In this document: positions 1 to 5,264 of the stretch, in pieces
Numbering within the stretch: the first letter of the stretch is position 1
How the letters are laid out: every line of letters begins with the position of its first letter
Origin: JAXHTH01 sp034211115
GTDB taxonomy: Bacteria; Planctomycetota; Phycisphaerae; Phycisphaerales; SM1A02
Assembly: GCA_034211115.1 (NCBI GenBank)
Contig: JAXHTH010000073.1
Span: 1-20,094, forward strand
Direction of reading: 5' to 3'
Length of the DNA: 20,094 bases
The notes under the pieces: model-generated
Database searches by the model: none
What the model was told of the DNA's origin: nothing
The model's input: only the letters and a program-made list of their open reading frames with translations
Position numbers and translations under genes: made by a program

Positions 1-164
1 ATCTGAACGGCGATGGCATCGTCAATGTCCGCGATCTGCTCGCACTTCTGGGCGCATGGGGCGCGTGCGAGAATCCCTGCCCGCCAGCCTGCATGGGGGA
101 CACGAACTTCGACTGCACGGTCAACTGGATTGACCTGCTGACACTTCTTTCAAACTGGGGTTGA
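1..164 (+). CDS. 3' end of a secreted dockerin-like (EF-hand repeat) protein, partial
   Basis: Only the last ~54 codons are in the window; the reading frame begins at position 3 and ends at TGA 162-164. The translation shows two related units: LNGDGIVNVRDLLALLGAWG, then, after a Cys/Pro-rich linker (ENPCPPAC), a unit containing DTNFDCTVNWIDLLTLLSNWG-like residues. Each unit has the Asp/Asn-rich calcium loop followed by a Leu-rich helix ending in W-G, the pattern of type I dockerin/EF-hand repeats at the extreme C-terminus of many planctomycete exported proteins. The Cys residues suggest an extracytoplasmic protein. The catalytic or adhesive part lies outside the window, so no specific function can be given. 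It is unrelated in orientation to the flagellar block that follows. Confidence 0.75.
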   Translation, partial: LNGDGIVNVRDLLALLGAWGACENPCPPACMGDTNFDCTVNWIDLLTLLSNWG

Positions 165-198
165 GATATCTTCGGCCGCGTGCTACGCGGCAAGCCGC

Positions 199-251
199 AG
201 CCGAGCCTTGGCCCCCGGATCCAACCGGGGGCTTCGTCCACGGTCTCGGCT
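199..251. repeat. Nested inverted repeat (two-part hairpin)
   Basis: The outer arms AGCCGAG (199-205) and CTCGGCT (245-251) are exact complements. Inside them GCCCCCGG (211-218) pairs with CCGGGGGC (225-232) around a 6-nt loop. There is no T tract on either side, so a factor-independent terminator is unlikely. A dispersed palindromic element or a 3'-UTR structure of the dockerin-like gene fits better. Confidence 0.5.
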
Positions 252-263
252 CAATCGTCGACT

Positions 264-282
264 CCCGGCGCGGAGCGCCGGG
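264..282. repeat. Palindrome CCCGGCGC-GGA-GCGCCGGG
   Basis: This is a perfect 8-bp stem with a 3-nt GGA loop, followed by GCCACCA-type sequence. The core GCGC-GGA-GCGC and the flank resemble, on the opposite strand, the GACGC-TCC-GCGTC cores of the 31-bp repeats at 15296-15383, so both may belong to one dispersed palindromic family in this genome. Confidence 0.5.
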
Positions 283-345
283 CCACCATTCCCGTCGACG
301 CGCAGCCCGGGCGCGCGGAGTGGTCGAACCCACCCTCAGCGCAAC

Positions 346-362
346 CCCCGGCAGAGCCGGGG
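346..362. repeat. Palindrome CCCCGGC-AGA-GCCGGGG
   Basis: A perfect 7-bp stem with a 3-nt loop follows the two hairpins upstream and is followed by ACTAAGG. It has no T run. It forms part of the hairpin cluster between the dockerin-like gene and flagellin A. Confidence 0.45.
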
Positions 363-580
363 ACTAAGGGGCGATCTCATCATGTCGGCGCACAGGGCCT
401 CTGGCCCCGGGCTTCGCTTGGGGAACCTCGCTGCGCCGTCGCTCTGCATTCAGGTTGTTGAAGAGGGACGTTCGGCTTTGGAGAACCTGAAGCTCTTGCC
501 GCGTGCATCGAGGCCGTGACGGGCGGGCTTCAATAGCTCGGTCGGTCACGCGACGGGAGACGTTGTTGACCTCAATGCGA

Positions 581-611
581 GCCCGATCGGTTCTCCGGTC
601 GGGCTTTCTCT
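581..611 (+). terminator. Terminator-like hairpin, plus strand
   Basis: GCCCGATCGG (581-590) and CCGGTCGGGC (595-604) form a 10-bp stem with one T:G wobble and a TTCT loop. The pyrimidine tail TTTCTCT follows. This is the best rho-independent shape on the plus strand here, yet the nearest plus-strand gene ends ~415 bp upstream. It may end a long 3' UTR or an unseen small transcript. Confidence 0.5.
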
Positions 612-671
612 GTGGCCGGAGCAGCGGTCCCGACACCGCAGTGTTGACCTCTCGTCGGAGCCGGGACGACA

Positions 672-703
672 TGAAGAAAGCGGCGGTGTTTCGACCGCCG
701 CTT
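672..703 (-). terminator. Terminator of flagellin A
   Basis: AAGCGGCGGT (678-687) and ACCGCCGCTT (694-703) are perfect complements around a 6-nt loop. Read on the minus strand, the stem ends in CTTTCTTCAT, a U-rich tail. It lies ~40 nt past the flagellin A stop and is the natural end of the flagellar transcript. Confidence 0.7.
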
Positions 704-741
704 GAAGGCGAATTCGGATGACGGGCCGCTCCGGCCGGGCC

Positions 742-2229
742 TTACCCGAGCAGGGACAGGACCTGCTGCGGCTGGACGTTGGCGATGGAAAGCGCCTGGG
801 TCGCCGCCTGGGTCATGATCTGCTGGCGGGTCAGTGCCGCCGTCTCGACGGCGAAGTCGGCGTCTCGGATGACCGACTCGGCCGCCGCGGTGTTCTCGAG
901 CGTGACGCCGAGGTTATTGATCGTGGAACCGACCGTGTTCTTCGTGAAGGCGCCGAGTCGGCCACGCAGGCTGGAGACCTGTCGGATGGCGTTGTCGACG
1001 ATCTTCTGGGCCTTGGTCAGATCCCCGTTGACGACGTTGGCGGTTCCGCCCGACTTGAGGGCCGAAAGGAAGCCGTCGATGTCGTCCCCGAGGTTGCCGG
1101 TGGTGCTGGTCTCGATGCCGAGGGACACCTTGCCGGCGAGGTTGACCTTGGGGGCGAGGTTGAAGTCGGCCCCGCCGCCGGTGATCTGGAAGGTCGAGGA
1201 TCCGCCGGTCGTGTTGATGCCGCCGGAGCCGGAGGCGAGGTCGCCGTCGAGAGTGATGGTGACGTCGAACCCGTCCGTGGCGACTCGTGCTGTCAGGCCG
1301 TCCGTAGTGGCCGCGTTGCCGTTTATCAGGACGACGGCGTCCCGACCGTAGTCTTTGTAGTCGGTTTTCGTGCCGTCGGTCGTGCTGTCGGCATCGGCAA
1401 TGAGGGTGTTGGACGTGCCCTCCAGGACCTTGATGCGGACGTACTGGTCGGACCCGTAGGTACGGGAGTTGATCTCGACCTTGTCCGTGTCGGTGACGGC
1501 CTGCGTCGCGGAGACGCCGAGGGCGTCGCTGAAGGTATTGATGGCGTCGATGATGTTCGCCTGGGTGGTGCCGGAGGCGAAGGTGAACTGCTGGACGCCG
1601 TCCATACCGGTGATCTCGACCGTGATGGAGCCGTTGTCTCCGTTGACGAGGGTGCCCTGCGTCGAGAGGTAGACGGCGCCGGTCTGGGCCGAGGTGGTCA
1701 CGTCGATGGTGACGTTGATGTAGGAGCCGGACGCGTCGCTGAGGCGCGCCGACTGGATGCTGACGTCCTCGAGGCCGGTGGCGACGTTCGAGGTGGTGTA
1801 GTCGAAGTTGCCGTTGAGCAGCTTCGTGCCGTTAAAGCTCGTGGAGTTGGCGACGCGGTCGATGGTCTGAAGGATGGAGTCAACCTGAAGCTGATTCGCG
1901 TCCTTCTCCTCCGCCGAGATGCCGGCGTCATTGGCCGTGGACCCGACGAGTGACTGCAGCTCAAGCAGCATGCTGCTGATTTCCTGCAAGCCACCCTCCG
2001 CGACGTTGGCAACCTGCTCCGCCCGCTCGGCGTTCGAGATGGCGGCGGAGATCGCCGTCTTCTCGGCCCGCAGGTTCTCACTCGCAATCAGGCCGGCCGG
2101 GTCGTCAGCACCACGATTGATGCGCAGGCCCGTGCTCAGCCGTTCAAGGCTGGTCACGAGCGACTTGTTCTGCATCCCCAGCACGCGCTGGGCCAGCAGA
2201 GACGGGACATTGGTGTTGATGCGACTCAT
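742..2229 (-). CDS. fliC: Flagellin A (filament subunit)
   Basis: A 495-residue flagellin, exported by the flagellar type III apparatus and polymerised into the filament. The N-terminal D0/D1 region starts MSRINTNVPSLL and carries RLSTGLRINRGADDPAGL (about 30-47) and the ANQLQVDSI stretch (111-119). The C-terminal D1/D0 region has LRGRLGAF (421-428), the RDADFAVETA motif (455-464) and ends QQVLSLLG. The variable middle (~150-400) includes a flagellin hook-IN-type unit, GVQQFTFASGTTQANIIDAIN (211-231). I saw no cysteine. The ATG at 2227-2229 was chosen because GGAGG sits 5 nt upstream and MSRINT is the family N-terminus; the frame opens 14 codons earlier without support. It is the last gene of the flagellar block, separated from flagellin B by 413 bp with its own possible promoter. 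Its leader can form an SD-sequestering hairpin. Confidence 0.96.
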   Translation of the reverse strand: MSRINTNVPSLLAQRVLGMQNKSLVTSLERLSTGLRINRGADDPAGLIASENLRAEKTAISAAISNAERAEQVANVAEGGLQEISSMLLELQSLVGSTANDAGISAEEKDANQLQVDSILQTIDRVANSTSFNGTKLLNGNFDYTTSNVATGLEDVSIQSARLSDASGSYINVTIDVTTSAQTGAVYLSTQGTLVNGDNGSITVEITGMDGVQQFTFASGTTQANIIDAINTFSDALGVSATQAVTDTDKVEINSRTYGSDQYVRIKVLEGTSNTLIADADSTTDGTKTDYKDYGRDAVVLINGNAATTDGLTARVATDGFDVTITLDGDLASGSGGINTTGGSSTFQITGGGADFNLAPKVNLAGKVSLGIETSTTGNLGDDIDGFLSALKSGGTANVVNGDLTKAQKIVDNAIRQVSSLRGRLGAFTKNTVGSTINNLGVTLENTAAAESVIRDADFAVETAALTRQQIMTQAATQALSIANVQPQQVLSLLG

Positions 2230-2230
2230 T

Positions 2231-2247
2231 GTGTCCTCCGTGAACAC
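2231..2247 (-). promoter_or_regulatory. Flagellin A leader hairpin with SD in the loop (CsrA-site-like)
   Basis: On the minus strand the leader reads GTGT-TCACGGAGG-ACAC, two bases upstream of the ATG. The 4-bp stem places ACGGAGG, which is both the Shine-Dalgarno sequence and an ANGGA-type CsrA motif, in the loop. A second hairpin, GCCAC-CTCAAC-GTGGC, lies just upstream and is followed by TGGAG, another GGA. CsrA/RsmA proteins recognise GGA in hairpin loops, and csrA lies in this same block. Binding itself is an inference. Confidence 0.45.
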
Positions 2248-2487
2248 GCTCCAGCCACGTTGAGGTGGCAATTCATTCCGTTAGAACCCTAGCGAGAAGT
2301 GGTCCTTGTTCTTCTGCGGGCAAGCCACCTCCGGCGGCCTGCAAACTCCAACGAATGATCACGCGGGTCAACGCGCGACAGACATCCAAACCTCTTTCTC
2401 GCCCCAAAGTCTCTCGTATCGTTCTCCGACGTCGGTCCGCGCTTCCGATGCGTGGGGGCATGCCGGCGCATCAGAGACGCAAGGGTG

Positions 2488-2515
2488 GTATCGGCCCCGG
2501 GCAGGGGCCACTTCA
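2488..2515 (-). promoter_or_regulatory. Possible sigma-28 (FliA-type) promoter for flagellin A
   Basis: The minus strand has GCCGATAC (2495 down to 2488), 7 of 8 matching the sigma-28 -10 element GCCGATAA. TGAA lies 16 nt upstream (2515 to 2512), against the TAAA-15-nt consensus. The match at -35 is poor, and it would give a ~250-nt leader, so this is tentative. Confidence 0.3.
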
Positions 2516-2585
2516 CTTGTGTTCAAAAGAGGAAAGAAAAGATCGGCCCCGTGAGTGGTGGCGCGCCGCGGCCGCCGCGCACCAA

Positions 2586-2613
2586 CGGCCCCCGCCGGGC
2601 GCGGCGGGGGCCG
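2586..2613 (-). terminator. Strong GC hairpin after flagellin B
   Basis: CGGCCCCCGCCG (2586-2597) pairs perfectly with CGGCGGGGGCCG (2602-2613) around a 4-nt loop, 30 nt past the flagellin B stop. The minus-strand tail (TTGGTGCG) is only weakly U-rich, so it may terminate or stabilise the mRNA 3' end. Confidence 0.5.
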
Positions 2614-2642
2614 TCCGGGTCGATATTATCGCCCCCGCTTCC

Positions 2643-4121
2643 CTAGCCGAGCAGGGCCAGCACGTTCTGGCTGATCACGTTCGCGGTGGCGAGCACCGAG
2701 GTGCCGGCCTGGGAGAGGATCTGGGCCCGGGCCAGGGCCGCCGTCTCCGAGGCGAAGTCCGTATCCCGGATCGCCGACTCGCTGGCCGAGATGTTCTCGA
2801 AGCCGATCTGCAGCGAACTGATGTTGGTCTGAAGCGTGTTGCGCTCGAAGGCGCCGAGGCGGCCGCGCAGGGTCGAGACGTCGGTGATGGCGGCATCGAG
2901 GACGCGGGAGGCGTTCTGCGCCTCGCCCGCCGTCAATGAGTTGGACTGGCCGGACTTGAGCGAATCGAGGAAATACCGGACCCCGTCGATCGTGGTGCCC
3001 CCGAGCCGGCTGGCCGCGATCGACTTGATGCCGAAGCCGACCTGCTGGGTGGAGGTGATGGTGGGCCCGAGCTGAAAGGTCGCGCCCCCGCCGGTGATGT
3101 CGAAGCTCTTGACCGTGCCGAGGGTCTGGGCGTAGGCCTCGGTCAGACTGAGTTCAAGGCTCAGGGCGGGCGTGTTGAGCGAGATCTCCAGCCCGTCGCC
3201 CGTGGCCAGCGCGCCGTTGATGACCGCGCTCACGTCGCGTCCCACGTCGCGCTGCATCTCCGTTCCGTTCTGCTCGTCGAAGACGGCGAAGAAGTCGCCG
3301 GCTTCCCCCGTCTTGCGCACGGAGACGAACTGGTCGGAGCCGTAGTCGGTGGAGTTGAAGGTGAGCCCACAGGTCAGGTCGCCGGAGTCGACGAGGGCGG
3401 CGCTGACGCCGGTCGTCTCCTTGACCTGGTTCACCGCGGCCACCACGTCGCTCAGGGAGCGCCCGGAGACGAAGGTGAGCGACTGCACGCCGAGGTTGCC
3501 GGCGATCTCGAGGGTGACGCTGCTCAGGAGCTGGCCGGCGGCGCCGGCGGTGTTGCCCGAGAGGAACAGGGAGGCGGTCTGGGCGGAGCTGATCACCTCC
3601 ACCTGCACGGGAATGGAGCTGTTGGTGCCGAACTGCGCGCCGTAGACGTCCACGCCGGCGATGGCGCTGGTGGCCACGCCGGAGGTGAGATACGACAGCG
3701 ATCCGTTGAGCAACTGCAGCCCGGCGAAGCTGGCCGTGTTGGAGATGCGGGTGATCGACTCGATGGCGCTGTCGATCTGAAGCTGGTTGGCCTCGATCTC
3801 CTCGTCGCTGAGCCCGCCGGTGTTCGCCGCCTCGACGATCAGTCCCTTGACGGAGTTGAGGAGGTCGGCGACCTCCGCCAGGGACGCCTCGGTGGTGGCG
3901 ATCACCGAACTGGCCCGCTCGGAGTTGTCGATCGCCTGCTCCAGTCCCTGCAGCTCCGAGCGAAGGCGCTCGGAGACGATCAGCCCGGCCGGGTCGTCCG
4001 CGCCGCGGTTGATGCGCAAGCCGGTGGAGAGGCGCTGCAGTCGGGTGGCGAGGTCGTCATTGGCCCGGGCGAGGTTGGTCTGGGCGATGAGCGACGGGAT
4101 GTTCGTGTTGATCCTAGCCAT
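2643..4121 (-). CDS. fliC: Flagellin B (filament subunit)
   Basis: A 492-residue flagellin paralogous to flagellin A. It starts MARINTNIPSLIAQ, carries RLSTGLRINRGADDPAGLIVS (30-50), LRGRLGAFERNT (418-429) and RDTDFASETAAL (452-463), and ends VLALLG. The middle domain has a hook-IN-like unit, GVQSLTFVSGRSLSDVVAAV (211-230). The two flagellins agree closely in D0/D1 and differ widely in the exposed middle, so they are old paralogues rather than a recent duplication. A cysteine at residue 251 (GDLTCGLTF) is unusual for a flagellin. The ATG at 4119-4121 has a near-ideal AAGGAGG upstream. csrA lies 110 bp upstream in the same direction. Whether B is a minor, hook-proximal or major filament subunit cannot be told. 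Confidence 0.95.
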   Translation of the reverse strand: MARINTNIPSLIAQTNLARANDDLATRLQRLSTGLRINRGADDPAGLIVSERLRSELQGLEQAIDNSERASSVIATTEASLAEVADLLNSVKGLIVEAANTGGLSDEEIEANQLQIDSAIESITRISNTASFAGLQLLNGSLSYLTSGVATSAIAGVDVYGAQFGTNSSIPVQVEVISSAQTASLFLSGNTAGAAGQLLSSVTLEIAGNLGVQSLTFVSGRSLSDVVAAVNQVKETTGVSAALVDSGDLTCGLTFNSTDYGSDQFVSVRKTGEAGDFFAVFDEQNGTEMQRDVGRDVSAVINGALATGDGLEISLNTPALSLELSLTEAYAQTLGTVKSFDITGGGATFQLGPTITSTQQVGFGIKSIAASRLGGTTIDGVRYFLDSLKSGQSNSLTAGEAQNASRVLDAAITDVSTLRGRLGAFERNTLQTNISSLQIGFENISASESAIRDTDFASETAALARAQILSQAGTSVLATANVISQNVLALLG

Positions 4122-4123
4122 GG

Positions 4124-4139
4124 CAATCCTCCTTGATTG
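4124..4139 (-). promoter_or_regulatory. Flagellin B leader hairpin with SD in the loop (CsrA-site-like)
   Basis: On the minus strand CAATC-AAGGAG-GATTG forms a perfect 5-bp stem whose 6-nt loop contains the Shine-Dalgarno AAGGAG, ending two bases before the ATG. A short stem with AGGA/GGA in the loop that covers the ribosome site is the known geometry of CsrA repression sites. csrA ends only 110 bp upstream in the same direction. Confidence 0.55.
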
Positions 4140-4150
4140 AGGCTAGATGC

Positions 4151-4167
4151 CGCGGGAGCGCCCCGCG
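4151..4167 (-). promoter_or_regulatory. Upstream hairpin in the csrA-flagellin B gap
   Basis: CGCGGG (4151-4156) pairs with CCCGCG (4162-4167) around a 5-nt loop, immediately upstream of the SD hairpin of flagellin B. Together with an imperfect GGGGA...TCCCC hairpin at 4200-4217, it makes the 110-nt gap highly structured. There is no U tract, so attenuation or mRNA processing are both only possibilities. Confidence 0.3.
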
Positions 4168-4231
4168 ATCCGTCAGGCGGGGCGGAAACCTCCTCGGCGG
4201 GGGAACGATCGGTCCCCGTACGTGTGTGCGG

Positions 4232-4537
4232 TCAGGCACTCTCCTTTGCCGGCGCAGTCTGATGACCCGGCAGGTGAGCGGCGGGCGGTATGGATGAACG
4301 CGCGGCGCGGCGGGAGACGACGTCGGATCCGACGGCGCCGAGATCGCCGCCCGTCAACTGGGCGGCCTGCTCGTTCTCGCGCCGGATGGCGTCGTACACT
4401 TCCTTGCGATGCACGGCGATTCGCGGGGGGGCCTTGATCCCCAGCCGAACCTTGTCACCTCGGATGTCGACGACGGTCAGCTCGATCTCGTCGCCGATCA
4501 TTATGGTCTCGTCGCGCTGACGTGAGAGCACCAACAT
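4232..4537 (-). CDS. csrA: Carbon storage regulator CsrA (translational repressor)
   Basis: An RNA-binding homodimer that binds GGA motifs in mRNA leaders and, in Bacillus, represses flagellin translation. The first ~60 residues are canonical: MLVLSRQRDETIMIGDEI, then VRLGIKAPPRIAVHRKEVYD. The RNA-binding arginines R6 (in LSRQ) and R44 (in VHRKE) are both present. At 101 residues it is 25-40 residues longer than usual; the extra C-terminal tail (~62-101) is low-complexity and Ala/Pro/Ser-rich, without a domain I recognise. The ATG at 4535-4537 has AAGGAG upstream. Its place between fliW and flagellin B is the classic partner-switch arrangement, and both flagellin leaders carry GGA hairpins it could bind. 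Confidence 0.96.
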   Translation of the reverse strand: MLVLSRQRDETIMIGDEIELTVVDIRGDKVRLGIKAPPRIAVHRKEVYDAIRRENEQAAQLTGGDLGAVGSDVVSRRAARSSIPPAAHLPGHQTAPAKESA

Positions 4538-4689
4538 GTGTCGGCTCCTTCCTGCATGCGGGTCCCGGGGGCATGGCGGGCCGCCGGTCCCCTCTCGAGG
4601 CGTCCCTGCCTCGAGCGGTCAGCTCTGGGCGTGTCGCTGGGCCTCGGCTCGGCACGGCGACGCGCCGGAAACACGCAACCGCGGCGGCG

Positions 4690-5136
4690 TTACGCCGACG
4701 CGGCCTGGGCCGGCTCGCCGAGCCGGACGATTTCATGGCGTGTCGTCCATCGTTTGTCCGCCAGCACCAGTTGCATCGCCAGACGGTTCTGCACGTTGAT
4801 GACCAGCGGCCCCTGGAGGTTGGAGGTCAGCGTCGAGTCGTACTTGTTGACGATCACGAAGACCTGCGCATCATCCAGTCGGGCCAGGGAAAGCTCCTCC
4901 ATCTGCTCGCGGCGGATGGTGGCCTCGTAGTCCTTCACCCACAGGCTGGGATCGGTGACCACGAAGGCCAGTTCCGGCGCCTCCACGGACTGCATCCAGA
5001 AGAAGACCCCCTCTTCGTCCGGCTGCAACAGGGCGTAGCGCTTGAAGCTGGAGAAACCCAGCAGGCCCGCCGGGAAGGTGATGATGCGTTCCTCATCCAC
5101 CTCCACCGTTCCGAATCGCGTGGTGTGCACGTTCAT
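4690..5136 (-). CDS. fliW: Flagellar assembly factor FliW (CsrA antagonist)
   Basis: A 148-residue cytoplasmic protein, matching the usual FliW length (~140-150). Recognisable segments are the N-terminal strand TRFGTVEVDEERIITFPAGLLGF-like region (6-28), FVVTDPSLWVKDY (58-70) and the LQGPLVINVQNRLAMQLVL region (107-125), where family members typically have NLxAPIVIN. FliW binds the C-terminal region of flagellin. When flagellin is secreted, free FliW binds CsrA allosterically and lifts repression of flagellin translation. The gene lies between flgL and csrA, with 152 bp before csrA. The ATG at 5134-5136 follows a GGAG-containing stretch at somewhat long spacing. The stop is TAA at 4690-4692. 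Confidence 0.95.
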   Translation of the reverse strand: MNVHTTRFGTVEVDEERIITFPAGLLGFSSFKRYALLQPDEEGVFFWMQSVEAPELAFVVTDPSLWVKDYEATIRREQMEELSLARLDDAQVFVIVNKYDSTLTSNLQGPLVINVQNRLAMQLVLADKRWTTRHEIVRLGEPAQAASA

Positions 5137-5216
5137 GCGAACGCTCCAGTCCTTCGGCCTGCCAATCCATGGTCTGCGGCGCCCTCAACTCCAAGGGCGA
5201 AGGGACCTCCTGTCCG

Positions 5217-5249
5217 GGAACGCCGGCCCGGCCGGGAGGCCGGCGTTCC
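5217..5249 (-). terminator. Perfect 12-bp hairpin between flgL and fliW
   Basis: GGAACGCCGGCC (5217-5228) pairs perfectly with GGCCGGCGTTCC (5238-5249) across a 9-nt loop, 15 nt past the flgL stop and ~80 nt before the fliW start. Neither strand has a T tract. It may limit readthrough from flgL into fliW/csrA or protect the mRNA end. Confidence 0.45.
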
Positions 5250-5264
5250 GTGTTCGCCCGCGGA

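Larger units (their letters stand above)
165..741. other. 577-bp intergenic region rich in hairpins, no gene recognised
   Basis: Between the dockerin-like stop and the flagellin A stop I see no convincing coding sequence: the short open frames have no ribosome-binding site and no recognisable protein. The region holds three GC-rich inverted repeats (199-251, 264-282, 346-362), a plus-strand terminator-like hairpin (581-611) and the minus-strand flagellin terminator (677-703). The first three resemble dispersed palindromic repeats more than terminators, since none is followed by a T run. Confidence 0.6.
2230..2642. other. 413-bp region between flagellin B and flagellin A
   Basis: No gene is supported here. 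Reading on the minus strand, it holds a strong hairpin just past flagellin B (2586-2613), a possible sigma-28 promoter (2488-2515), an A/G-rich stretch near 2521-2540, and the flagellin A leader with two short hairpins close to the start codon. The gap suggests that flagellin A can be transcribed on its own. Confidence 0.6.

Noticed and set aside
718..1953. Long plus-strand open frame opposite flagellin A
   Set aside because: It is antisense to an unmistakable flagellin, is rich in V/G/D/R as expected for the complement of GC-rich coding DNA, and resembles no protein.
4150..4167. GG-N10-GC spacing upstream of flagellin B as a sigma-54 site
   Set aside because: Only the GG and GC positions fit; the surrounding bases do not match TGGCAC or TTGC, and such spacing is frequent in GC-rich DNA.
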